64,000 bases of DNA, from positions 1 to 64,000 of the forward strand of contig NZ_SSMQ01000073.1 in the NCBI RefSeq assembly GCF_005144585.1, read 5' to 3'. The stretch is from Polyangium fumosum. GTDB lineage: Bacteria > Myxococcota_A > Polyangia > Polyangiales > Polyangiaceae. Each line of letters starts with the position of its first letter. Position 1 is the first letter of the stretch. The position numbers and the translations under genes are program-made. This document shows positions 1 through 7,488 of the stretch, piece after piece. The notes beneath the pieces are model-generated. The model was not told the origin of the DNA. It saw nothing but the letters and a program-made list of their open reading frames with translations, and ran no database searches.

Positions 1-817
1 GGACCCGCCGCGAGAGCGCGTCCTGCCGCATGCCGTCGGTCTTCGCCTTCTCGAGATCCGTGAGGAGCTCGGCGATGTCGGATTCGAGCGCGCTCTGCGC
101 CGCGGACTTCGCGACAGCGAGGTTGTCTGGCGCGTCGTGCATCTCGATGGTGAGGGGCTCGACGCGCAGTTCTTCGAGCGCGGGTTTGAGGCGCTTCCAC
201 GTGCCGCAGGACGGCGGCGGAAGCAGGTAGAGGCCGCCGCGGTTGCGGATGGGCACACCCGAAAGGGCCTTCACCATGGCGACGAGGACATTGGAGATGT
301 CCCGCGTCTCGCAGTGCGTGACGAGGTGATTGGCGTGCGCGGCGATGTTTTCCGCGTGCGCGAGAGCGGCATCGAGCCCGGCGCCTCCCTCGGGCGGCAG
401 GGAGACGATCCGATTGCCACCCGAATCGACGCGGCACCGCGCGCCGCAGACGACGCTGTCGCCCTTCTCGCCGTCGTTCTTGTTCTGGAGATAGACCCCG
501 AACGACGCGGGCGTGTCGACGTTCGGTCGGGAGAACGGCCGGACGAGGATGTTCGCCGGCCGCTTCACCTCACCGGCGGCGCGGGAGAGCGCCGTGGCGG
601 GATCCATGTCCACGATGAGATGCTCGAACTTTTCGGGCTCGAGGAGCTTCCGAGCATCCTCGCGGGAGACATTGATACGCTCCGTGTTCCATCCGACGAT
701 GTCACCGATATGGCGACCTCCGACGGCGGCGACACGGCGCTGGGACCGGGAGAGGGTCGAAGCAGCGCTGCTGGTCATGGGATTGTCCGAGGAGAGGACG
801 CAATGCATTGCAAGCAT
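1..817 (-). CDS. Hypothetical protein, 3' end beyond the left edge
   Basis: An open minus-strand frame runs from about 880 to the left edge without a stop. It has strong GC third-position bias, and its reading (for example REDARKLLEPEKFEHLIVDMD and VRPFSRPNVDTPASFGVYL) is clearly protein-like, whereas the plus-strand frames over it are arginine-rich shadows. The start is uncertain: ATGs lie at 817, 808 and 778, none with a good ribosome-binding site, and the frame stays open back into the preceding gene, so translational coupling is possible. At least 270 residues are visible, ending in a helical region. I do not recognise the family. It is last in a minus-strand series with the genes at 879-1556, 1543-1830 and 1920-2123 and probably belongs to the same mobile-element cargo. 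Confidence 0.6.
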   Translation of the reverse strand, partial: MLAMHCVLSSDNPMTSSAASTLSRSQRRVAAVGGRHIGDIVGWNTERINVSREDARKLLEPEKFEHLIVDMDPATALSRAAGEVKRPANILVRPFSRPNVDTPASFGVYLQNKNDGEKGDSVVCGARCRVDSGGNRIVSLPPEGGAGLDAALAHAENIAAHANHLVTHCETRDISNVLVAMVKALSGVPIRNRGGLYLLPPPSCGTWKRLKPALEELRVEPLTIEMHDAPDNLAVAKSAAQSALESDIAELLTDLEKAKTDGMRQDALSRRV

Positions 818-878
818 GCCGTCCGAAGAGAGGGCACCGCAGACGTAGTTCGTCGCGGTGATACGTTGTCGCCAGGCG

Positions 879-1556
879 CTACGCGAAGAGCGTCATGTTC
901 ACGACTTCATCGCCCAGCGAGATCGGACGCCGCGGTGGCCGCTGCGCCCGGTGCGCGCTCGGCCGCTGTACGGGCGGCGCGAGATACACGTGCAGCCCGA
1001 ACCCGATGTCGCGCGCGGGCACGTGCTGCGAAAGGAAGTTCAGGCCGCCCCGCCCGTTCTTCCAGCGGAAGTGGAGCCCCTCGGCATCGACCCAGGCGGC
1101 AAGGTCATCGTGCCGGGAAAGCGCTTCACCCGCGCTCCACAGCGTATGGCGCAGCATGCGGACCTCGAAGGCACGTCCGCCGTGGAACGCGATGAACCTG
1201 TGCCCGACATCCGCGAGGATGGCACCGAAGAGAATGCTTGCGTCAAGATGCGCCCGCCCCTCGTGCCACACGGCTGTGCGAGCGAGATGCTCGGCGGCGG
1301 AGCCGGCGATCTGGGCCGCCCGCTCCGCGCGCCTTACTTCCTGCGCTTCTGTTCGCCTGTGAAGCAGGGCCTCGAGCTTCGGCCCCACTTCACGGTCGGG
1401 TTTGCCGACGAGTTGCTCGAGAGCCTCGCGCTCGACCCCGAGGAGAACGGCCACATGCTCGGACGTCTCCTCGAGGTATCGGCTGAGGCTCTTCGTATTT
1501 GGCTCCGCGATCCGAAGCGCGCACCGCAGCTCTTCGAGGCTGCTACGCCGCGGCAT
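879..1556 (-). CDS. Hypothetical protein (225 aa)
   Basis: The protein is 225 residues with no signal peptide or membrane segment. The first 90 residues are charged and helical (EELRCAL, TSEHVAVLLGVEREALEQL). The second half carries short motifs such as FIAFHGGRAFEV and FRWKNGRGGLNFLS, suggesting a beta-rich domain. I do not recognise the family. The start at 1556 overlaps the end of the upstream gene (1543-1830) by 14 bases, which suggests translational coupling and supports this start despite a weak ribosome-binding site. The next gene downstream is the partial one at the left edge. A plus-strand reading of the same DNA gives only low-complexity Arg/Ala-rich frames. Existence as a gene is likely; function is unknown. 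Confidence 0.6.
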   Translation of the reverse strand: MPRRSSLEELRCALRIAEPNTKSLSRYLEETSEHVAVLLGVEREALEQLVGKPDREVGPKLEALLHRRTEAQEVRRAERAAQIAGSAAEHLARTAVWHEGRAHLDASILFGAILADVGHRFIAFHGGRAFEVRMLRHTLWSAGEALSRHDDLAAWVDAEGLHFRWKNGRGGLNFLSQHVPARDIGFGLHVYLAPPVQRPSAHRAQRPPRRPISLGDEVVNMTLFA

Positions 1557-1830
1557 GGAGCGGCTCGTGCGGCTCCGGCAGCACGGGCTCGGGCCGATCG
1601 AAGTCCGGCGACGGCCCCGGCGCCTGGTCGGGCGCCCGCTTCGCCTGCGTCGCGAGGCTCTTGAAGAGCTCCACGTCGGGCGAGTTGTTTTTCGCCGCCC
1701 GAGCGATTCGCCGGGCGACGGTGTACGGGTTCATGGAACGCGGCACGCGCAACTCCGTGATGCCGAGCGAGAGGAACATGCGCCGCTCGGCGAGGGTGGA
1801 GTAGCGAAGCGTGCGGCCATTGACGCGCAT
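1543..1830 (-). CDS. Small hypothetical protein (95 aa)
   Basis: The ATG at 1830 follows a good ribosome-binding site (AGGAG, reading AAAGGAGATTCCC before the start). The 95-residue product begins MRVNGRTLRYSTLAERRMFLS, has a basic helical middle (TVARRIARAAKNN) and ends in a proline- and glutamate-rich tail. There is no membrane segment or recognised domain. It overlaps the start of the 225-aa gene downstream and shares its strand, so the two are probably co-transcribed. The size and basic N-terminal half would fit a DNA- or protein-binding accessory protein, but that is only a guess. Confidence 0.6.
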   Translation of the reverse strand: MRVNGRTLRYSTLAERRMFLSLGITELRVPRSMNPYTVARRIARAAKNNSPDVELFKSLATQAKRAPDQAPGPSPDFDRPEPVLPEPHEPLHAAA

Positions 1831-1919
1831 GGGAATCTCCTTTCCGGAAACAGAAGGGCGCCCCGGAGCACGTCATTGCGTGCCAGCGGGACGCCCTGGT
1901 CGACGGACGATGGACGCTT

Positions 1920-2123
1920 TCAGCGATCCCACAACCTGCTGGGCCTCCAGGCCGGCGGCGGCTCTTCTTCGTCTTCGTCGAAGAGATGCCGCTGATGGGG
2001 AGGCGGGTACGGGTTGGGGTATTGGGGCGGACCGTATCGAGGCGCGTGCCGTGTCGGCGCATGGCGGAATGCCAGCATGGCCACGGGCCGGTTTCGCTCG
2101 ACGAACACGACGCCGGTGAACAT
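1920..2123 (-). CDS. Small hypothetical protein, true start probably upstream
   Basis: From the ATG at 2123 the product is 67 residues with a proline-rich middle and an acidic DEDEEEPPP segment. The same frame stays open about 190 bases further upstream and reads as good protein (ILGEALFDELRRRLKDIAP, then TREWLREAARPPPGVELVSED), with no ATG, GTG or TTG in that part. The real product is therefore probably about 110-120 residues. It could start at a rare codon (a CTG lies near 2293), arise by frameshift from the small gene at 2267-2431, or reflect one wrong base. Function is unknown. Confidence 0.5.
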   Translation of the reverse strand: MFTGVVFVERNRPVAMLAFRHAPTRHAPRYGPPQYPNPYPPPHQRHLFDEDEEEPPPAWRPSRLWDR

Positions 2124-2266
2124 GGCCCCGTCCTCGCTGACGAGCTCGACGCCGGGTGGCGGACGTGCCGCCTCCCGGAGCCATTCGCGCGTCTCATCGG
2201 CGACGGGGGCGATGTCCTTGAGGCGGCGCCGCAGCTCGTCGAACAGCGCCTCGCCGAGGATGTCCG

Positions 2267-2431
2267 CTACGAGTTGGAGGGCCAGATGGCCTCGGTCACG
2301 ACCGCGAGCACGACGCCGGCCACGAGGGCGGCGGCGCCCTTCTTCGTGCTGTCGTTATCGAGCACGCGTTTGATGAACGAGGTGCCGGGGTTCTCGGGGT
2401 TCGTCGGGGCGGCGTTGGGCGTGATGGGCAT
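2267..2431 (-). CDS. Small membrane peptide (54 aa)
   Basis: This 54-residue frame starts at ATG 2431 with a good ribosome-binding site (AGGAG about 6 bases upstream) and stops with TAG at 2267-2269. The N-terminal third is polar (MPITPNAAPTNPENPGTS). A charged segment RVLDNDSTKKG follows, and then a hydrophobic stretch GAAALVAGVVLAVVTEAIW that could span the membrane once. Its 3' end overlaps the upstream extension of the frame at 1920-2123 by a different register, so the two could be one protein joined by a frameshift. The layout of small single-span peptides is common in phage and integrative elements. Function is unknown. Confidence 0.5.
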   Translation of the reverse strand: MPITPNAAPTNPENPGTSFIKRVLDNDSTKKGAAALVAGVVLAVVTEAIWPSNS

Positions 2432-2478
2432 GGGTTCTCCTGTATATCTTTCGGATTGAATCGGGACGAGGTGGCTCC

Positions 2479-2592
2479 TCAGCCCAGGCAGATGGTGATG
2501 ATCTGCGCGACCAGGGTGATGACGGCCGCTGCGATGCGAAGCGCCTTGCTGACCGCCTTGGGGTCGCGAAGGAAGCGGGAGAGACGAGACAT
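2479..2592 (-). CDS. Tiny membrane peptide (37 aa)
   Basis: A 37-codon frame starts at ATG 2592 behind a strong ribosome-binding site (GGAGGT, 5-6 bases upstream) and ends with TGA at 2479-2481. The peptide has a basic start (MSRLSRFLRDPKAVSKALR) followed by a continuous hydrophobic helix (IAAAVITLVAQIITICLG) that reaches the C-terminus, so it is probably a single-span membrane peptide. It lies 47 bases upstream of the 54-aa peptide gene on the same strand. It could be a holin-like or toxin-like peptide, but nothing decides this. Confidence 0.5.
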   Translation of the reverse strand: MSRLSRFLRDPKAVSKALRIAAAVITLVAQIITICLG

Positions 2593-2652
2593 CACGGTGA
2601 CCTCCAGGGTGCTGAGGGGTTCCTCGTGATTCTTATCTCTGCAATCGAGTGA

Positions 2653-3309
2653 TTATTGCGAGCCCGGCTGGCTCGCCCACTGGTTCGCAACGAACGAGCT
2701 GAAGCGGCCTGACGCGACCACGATGACGTGATCGACGAGCGGCATCCCGAGCAGGTCTGCGGATTCCTGCACGCGACGGGTAAGAGCGATGTCCTCGGGC
2801 GAGGGGTCCGGATTGCCGCTCGGGTGGTTGTGGATCAGCACGAACCCGGACGCGGCGAGCTCGAGGCCGGCGCGCAGGATGTCGGAGGGACGAACCGCGA
2901 GCGCGTGGAGGCCGCCTCGTGCGATGAGGCGAGTTCCGCGGAGGGCCCCCTGACCGCTGAGCGCGAGGAGGTGCATCTCCTCGTGCACGAGGTGGCCAAG
3001 CCGCGGGTGGGCCCAGGCGACGACTTCCTGACAGGAGAGAATGCGGGGTGCGTCTGTGCCTTCGATGAGCCGGCGATGGCCGAGCTCGAAGGCGGCGATG
3101 ATGCGGGTCGCTTCGTCGGGGGTGAGGGCGAAGCGTTCGATCAGCGCTTCGGGGGAGAGGCGGGCGAGAGCGGCGAGGTTGCCGAGGGATTCGAGGAGAT
3201 GGGCTGCGACGCCGGGGCGTCCGAGCACGTGGTCGAGGAGGGTTTCGGTGGCCTGCAGTTGGATCTCGGCGACCGGGCAAGAAGGATTATCGGGGGTCGG
3301 ATCTGCCAC
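2653..3309 (-). CDS. radC: RadC-like JAB/MPN-domain protein
   Basis: The 218-residue product has the RadC layout: an N-terminal helix-hairpin-helix-like region (about residues 20-75) and a C-terminal JAB/MPN metalloprotease-like domain (about 95-210). That domain shows the metal-binding signature HNHPSGNPDPSPED followed by MPLVDHVIV. The start is a GTG at 3309, chosen because AAGGAG lies about 9 bases upstream; no ATG fits. The family was once linked to DNA repair, but that role was withdrawn. Copies like this are common on plasmids, phages and integrative elements, which matches the surroundings. It lies upstream of the small membrane peptides on the same strand. Confidence 0.85.
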   Translation of the reverse strand: MADPTPDNPSCPVAEIQLQATETLLDHVLGRPGVAAHLLESLGNLAALARLSPEALIERFALTPDEATRIIAAFELGHRRLIEGTDAPRILSCQEVVAWAHPRLGHLVHEEMHLLALSGQGALRGTRLIARGGLHALAVRPSDILRAGLELAASGFVLIHNHPSGNPDPSPEDIALTRRVQESADLLGMPLVDHVIVVASGRFSSFVANQWASQPGSQ

Positions 3310-3513
3310 GAATGGTAGCTCCTTTGCGGGTTGTCGTGGCTCTTATCCCAGGAGCGTTCACCCCTTTGCTGAAGGCTGGCATCAACGCGCCTCTGCGAGG
3401 AAACCTTTATTTAGAGGGAGAAGCGGGGGCCTCGCCAGGCGCGCGTGCGCTGGGGCGGCTGTAGCACGGCGCGCTGCCTACCGGGCGAGGCTCATGCCCC
3501 TGCGCGCACGGGG

Positions 3514-4518
3514 CTACTGCTTTCTCTTAACTTTCGTCCCTTTAACCTCGCCACGCGTGCGGCGACCTGCGGCGACCTTCTTCCCGCTCTCCTCCGTCCA
3601 CCCCCTCAACCGGAAGACATCCTGAACCGTCATGCCGTGCTCGTGCAGGAATTTTGATGACGGCCCTCGCCGTCGTCTGGCCAGCGCTATCGCCTTGCGT
3701 TCGGCCGCAAGCACAGCAGCAACACCGTGTCCGCCAACCGATTTCTCACGGCTTTCGAACATCTCTTCCAAGGCCCCTGATAGCAGGCTAACGAGCGCAA
3801 TGTCACCGTCTGTGGGCGCCACCATACCCTCAGGAGCAACCGCGGGACGTAATGGATAACTGTCGAGCAGTTCGACCAGGTAGGCACGGCGCCATGAGGC
3901 CCCTTCGATCGACCGCGGCGGCGCACCGATGAGCCCCGGGCCTACGATCGAGACGCTCTCGGAACCTGAAACCGAACGGAATTGTACCTCGCGTAGCTGC
4001 CTGGTCGCGTTTGCCGTAAGACGCCGCATTGCATCCCAGCGGATGGGGTCAACCGGCGTCGATGTGAGAACTTCAATGAGCGGGTCGATAGGGTTGTCTG
4101 GTATTGTGCGGATATGCTGGACGTACTGGGCAGGGGGAAGATCGAGTAGCGTGATCGCCTCATCGACTCTCTTGAGGAGCGCTAGCAGTGCATCCCCTCC
4201 GTTCATGACCACGTCGGCGACGCCTACGTCGGCCATCGTGTGGCCGACCATTACATCGAACGGTAGTTTTATTTTGGGATCAATTCCACAGCGATGGGCA
4301 TGGTCCAACACACGGTGAAGGACGCGCTGGAGATCTCTTAGTACCTCCATGCCCTCGGCGTACTGCCGATCCGCCGCACGAGCCTCGGCAAGCACGTCGG
4401 GCCACCGGGCTCCCCAAGGCGTCAGATCCCACTCGCATCCGAACGCCTCCTTGTAGCGCACACGCAAATCCGCGCGGATGGCATCCGGGCTAGTCGCAGG
4501 GAGGCGGGATTTCTTCAT
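3514..4518 (-). CDS. Hypothetical protein (334 aa)
   Basis: I prefer the ATG at 4518 (MKKSRLPATSPDAIRADLR) over the in-frame ATG at 4587, because the 23 extra residues are low in coding character. The product of about 334 residues is mainly helical and soluble, with DLQRVLHRVLDHAHRCGID near residue 60 and a strongly basic C-terminus (GRRTRGEVKGTKVKRKQ). Codon use is less GC3-biased than its neighbours, a sign of a different origin. No domain is recognised. It is divergent from the gene at 4693, and the 174-base space between them carries a short inverted repeat. The upstream radC gene is separated by about 200 bases in which I see no gene. Confidence 0.65.
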   Translation of the reverse strand: MKKSRLPATSPDAIRADLRVRYKEAFGCEWDLTPWGARWPDVLAEARAADRQYAEGMEVLRDLQRVLHRVLDHAHRCGIDPKIKLPFDVMVGHTMADVGVADVVMNGGDALLALLKRVDEAITLLDLPPAQYVQHIRTIPDNPIDPLIEVLTSTPVDPIRWDAMRRLTANATRQLREVQFRSVSGSESVSIVGPGLIGAPPRSIEGASWRRAYLVELLDSYPLRPAVAPEGMVAPTDGDIALVSLLSGALEEMFESREKSVGGHGVAAVLAAERKAIALARRRRGPSSKFLHEHGMTVQDVFRLRGWTEESGKKVAAGRRTRGEVKGTKVKRKQ

Positions 4519-4620
4519 GAGATCGAGCGACGGGTGACGGCAACCGGACACACTTGAGCCAGGGGCTGCTGTGTCCTTGTCGCGCAAAGCGGCGCCTTCA
4601 CGATGATCTCACAGGGAGCT

Positions 4621-4641
4621 TGCGGAGAAAAACTATCCGCA
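4621..4641. promoter_or_regulatory. Inverted repeat between divergent genes
   Basis: TGCGGA and TCCGCA form a perfect 6-base inverted repeat around a 9-base spacer in the gap between the divergent genes at 4518 and 4693. This is the size and place of a repressor operator, but nothing shows which protein would bind. Chance occurrence cannot be excluded. Confidence 0.25.
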
Positions 4642-4692
4642 GCGCGCGCCTGGAGTCTGGCCGGCGAGGCCCCGTGTTGAGAGGAGAACGCG

Positions 4693-5598
4693 ATGCCGAA
4701 GAGCACCGCTACCACCGAGGTGGAGAGTCCCGTCGAAGAACAAGTACACGCCGAGGAGATGGCCCCCGAGCTACGCAACCGATGCGAGAAGGTTCGGAAG
4801 GCGCTTGCCAAGTCAGGCCCGGAGGACGCTCGCGCGCGATACCAGCTCGGAGAGCTGGTCAAGGACGCGATGGCGGATGAGGAGAAATACGGAAAGAAGG
4901 CTGTGCACCAGATCGGGCTCTCTCTCGGCTACGATGAGAAGACGCTCTACCGCTACAGCAAGGTCGCCAAGGCATGGCCCCTGGACGAGCTCAACGAACT
5001 GCTGAAGCAGCCCTACCCGAAGATTGGCATGCCCCTCAGCTTCTCGCACCTGCTCGAGATCGCAGGCGTCGAAGACGGACGGAAGAGGCGGAAGTACGTC
5101 AACCAGGTGCTCAAGGAGGGTCTGCCGGTGCGGGAGCTCAAGAGCCGCATCACGGCTGAGAGCGCGCCAGGCCGCAAAGGACCCGAGAGCAACACGGTGA
5201 AGACCCTGCGTGGCATGCGCTCCGCATCCAAGAAATGGCTCGCGCAGGTGCAGGCCTGGGAGCGCCTCCTCCCCGCGCCGAACGAGGCCCCGCCTCCCCC
5301 GGAACTCCGGGAGCGCTACCAGGAGACCCTCGAGCAGCAGCGCGAGCTCATCGCGCGACTCCAGCGCGTCAGCGAAAAGCTGGGAACCTGGCTCGGCGAA
5401 CCGCCGGACTCGCGCGAACGACCCACGCTTGAGGAAGATGCACGCGACGGCGAGGAGGCCCACGAGGTGGAGGAGGCTGAGTTCCACGAGGGCGCTCAGG
5501 TGGAGGAAGAAGCGGCCGAGGAAGTGGCTGACGAAGAAGTGGAAGAGGTGACCGAGGAAGAAGTGGAAGAGGTGACGCGCGGGCGAGAACCCACGTAG
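4693..5598 (+). CDS. Helical protein with acidic tail, DUF1016-N-like segment
   Basis: The 301-residue product starts behind GAGGAG at 4693. Residues 35-100 hold a helical block (YQLGELVKDAMADEEKYGKK then SLGYDEKTLYRYSKVAKAWP). It resembles the N-terminal part of DUF1016 proteins and some plasmid regulators, where a winged-helix-like DNA contact has been proposed; I offer this as similarity, not identification. The middle (190-225) is predicted coiled coil. The last 60 residues are almost entirely Glu/Val/Ala, so the tail is highly acidic. The gene precedes the methyltransferase-nuclease gene by 180 bases, with a perfect palindrome between them. It could be a regulator or DNA-mimicking partner of that enzyme, which is inference. 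Confidence 0.6.
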   Translation: MPKSTATTEVESPVEEQVHAEEMAPELRNRCEKVRKALAKSGPEDARARYQLGELVKDAMADEEKYGKKAVHQIGLSLGYDEKTLYRYSKVAKAWPLDELNELLKQPYPKIGMPLSFSHLLEIAGVEDGRKRRKYVNQVLKEGLPVRELKSRITAESAPGRKGPESNTVKTLRGMRSASKKWLAQVQAWERLLPAPNEAPPPPELRERYQETLEQQRELIARLQRVSEKLGTWLGEPPDSRERPTLEEDARDGEEAHEVEEAEFHEGAQVEEEAAEEVADEEVEEVTEEEVEEVTRGREPT

Positions 5599-5612
5599 GT
5601 AGGGGTGAAGAT

Positions 5613-5630
5613 AGTCGCGACGTCGCGACT
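5613..5630. repeat. Perfect 18-base palindrome
   Basis: AGTCGCGACGTCGCGACT reads the same on both strands, lies 15 bases after the stop of the acidic-tail gene and is followed by TTTGTT. With no loop it is a poor terminator. It contains two TCGCGA hexamers and a central GACGTC, so it could be an operator or a recognition or methylation site for the methyltransferase-nuclease encoded next to it. Confidence 0.5.
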
Positions 5631-5780
5631 TTGTTGGCCCGGCGTCCCTCGATAGGCCTGGGCAGCGCGGCGTGCCACCTTTTCTCGCCAGGGGGCACCG
5701 TGCGTCGCGCTGGCGCTCTCCTGCGACTGGGCCGCCGGTTACTAGGCCGCCCAGCACAAACCGATCAACGATCCCGCCCC

Positions 5781-7448
5781 ATGGCAGGCAAGCGCGTCCC
5801 CGGGGGGCAGGACCGGGCGCGGCACGGGACTCTCTACTACGGGGACAACCTCGACGTCCTCCGGCAGTACGTGCCCGACGAGTCCGTCGACATCGTCTAC
5901 CTCGACCCCCCGTTCCAGAGCGGCAAGAACTACAACATCATCTTCGAGTCGAGGGAGGGCGCGAAGGCGGCAGCCCAGATCCAAGCCTTCGAGGATACGT
6001 GGAAGTGGGGGCTCGAGTCCGAGACCGCCTACCGCGAGATCGTCGAGCGGAGCGGCCAGGTCGCTCTCACCATGCGGTCGCTCCGGCAGTTCCTCGGCGA
6101 GAGCGACATCATGGCCTATTTGTGCATGATGGCGCTCCGGCTCGTCGAACTGCGCCGGGTGCTCAAGCCGACCGGATCCCTCTACCTCCACTGCGATCCG
6201 ACAGCGAGTCACTACCTCAAGGTGCTGCTCGACGCCCTCTTCGGCCCCGCGTGCTTCCGAAACGAGGTCATCTGGCGATACCGCCGATGGCCGACTGTCG
6301 CGCGCCAATTCCAGAAGATGCACGACGTGCTCCTCTTCTACAGCAAGGGCGCGGACGGCGAGCAGAAGTTCAACACGCTGTACGGCTACGAGCCCCTGGC
6401 CGCTTCGACCCTGAAAACGTTCGGCACGAAGAAGCAGCGGGCGGACTTCTCCTCGGGGCACCGCAAGCCGAGCGTCGTCGAGGAGGAGACGGTTGGACCC
6501 CCACTGTCCGACGTCTGGGAAGTCGGCGTCATCGCGCCCATCGGCAAGGAGCGGCTTGGTTACCCGACCCAGAAGCCCGAGGCGCTCCTCGAGCGTGTAA
6601 TCCGCGCGAGCAGCGACGAAGGGGACGTCGTGCTCGACCCCTTCTGCGGTTGCGGCACGGCCGTGGCTGTCGCCCAGAGGCTCGGCCGCCGCTGGATCGG
6701 GATCGACATCACGCACCTCGCGATCGGCCTCGTGAAGCACCGGCTGCTGGCGACGTTCGGGGCCGGAGCGGATTTCGACGTAGTCGGTGAGCCCAAGACG
6801 GTCGAGGATGCAAGGCAGCTCGCGGGCGAGAACCCGCACCAGTTCGAGTGGTGGATCCTGGGGCGTGTCGGCGCGCGCCCGGCGGAGAAGAAGCTCGGGC
6901 CCGACAAGGGGATCGACGGGCGCCTCTTTTTTCATGATGAACCAGGGCGCGGGGGCAGAACGAAGCAGATCGTCATCTCGGTGAAGGCCGGCAAGGTCAT
7001 GCCCGTGCACGTGCGCGAGCTGCGTGGTGTGCTCGAGCGGGAGCAAGCAGAGATCGGCGCGCTGCTCACGATGAACTTGCCAACGCGCGATATGGAGAAG
7101 GAGGCCGCGACGGCCGGCTTCTACGACTCGCCATGGGGGCGGCATCCGCGGATCCAGATCCTGACGGTGGAGCAGCTCCTTGCGGGCAGGGGCATCGACT
7201 ACCCGGCACCGCTGTCGAGCAACGTCACGATCAAGCGGGCTCCGCCTGCAGCACGCCCGAGAGGCGAGACCCTACCGTTGCCAGGGTTCGACGCCGCGCC
7301 GGTCGCGCGTCGTGCGCAGGAGAAGGCCCCCGAGGCAACCCTGCCGCTGCCGGGCGTCACTTCGGCAAAGCCTCGCGCGCCACGGAAGCTCGCCAAGACG
7401 CTCCCTGGCGGTACGGCGGTGCCGGCGACTGCGAAGCGGGGAAGATAG
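5781..7448 (+). CDS. DNA methyltransferase fused to Mrr-like nuclease domain
   Basis: I start the gene at ATG 5781 (MAGKRVPGG); the frame upstream has no coding character. The product is 555 residues. The N-terminal 330 residues are a beta-class N4/N6 DNA methyltransferase: motif IV DPPF (in VYLDPPFQSGKNYN) comes first, and the AdoMet motif (VLDPFCGCGTAVAVA, then RRWIGIDI) near residue 285. Residues about 350-470 look like a PD-(D/E)xK nuclease of the Mrr type: KGIDGRLFF supplies the Asp and QIVISVKAGK the (S/E/Q)xK. The last 80 residues are a disordered Pro/Ala tail with repeated LPLPG motifs. A single chain that both modifies and cuts would be a compact restriction-modification enzyme. The gene is followed by a DUF3800 gene after 40 bases and then by DISARM. 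Confidence 0.75.
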   Translation: MAGKRVPGGQDRARHGTLYYGDNLDVLRQYVPDESVDIVYLDPPFQSGKNYNIIFESREGAKAAAQIQAFEDTWKWGLESETAYREIVERSGQVALTMRSLRQFLGESDIMAYLCMMALRLVELRRVLKPTGSLYLHCDPTASHYLKVLLDALFGPACFRNEVIWRYRRWPTVARQFQKMHDVLLFYSKGADGEQKFNTLYGYEPLAASTLKTFGTKKQRADFSSGHRKPSVVEEETVGPPLSDVWEVGVIAPIGKERLGYPTQKPEALLERVIRASSDEGDVVLDPFCGCGTAVAVAQRLGRRWIGIDITHLAIGLVKHRLLATFGAGADFDVVGEPKTVEDARQLAGENPHQFEWWILGRVGARPAEKKLGPDKGIDGRLFFHDEPGRGGRTKQIVISVKAGKVMPVHVRELRGVLEREQAEIGALLTMNLPTRDMEKEAATAGFYDSPWGRHPRIQILTVEQLLAGRGIDYPAPLSSNVTIKRAPPAARPRGETLPLPGFDAAPVARRAQEKAPEATLPLPGVTSAKPRAPRKLAKTLPGGTAVPATAKRGR

Positions 7449-7488
7449 GCAACGCGTGGCAGAATCGTAATTGGAGCGGGAAGTCTTC

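Noticed and set aside
137..1195. A 352-residue plus-strand frame near the left edge
   Set aside because: Arg/Ala/Gly-rich shadow; the minus strand carries two protein-like frames there.
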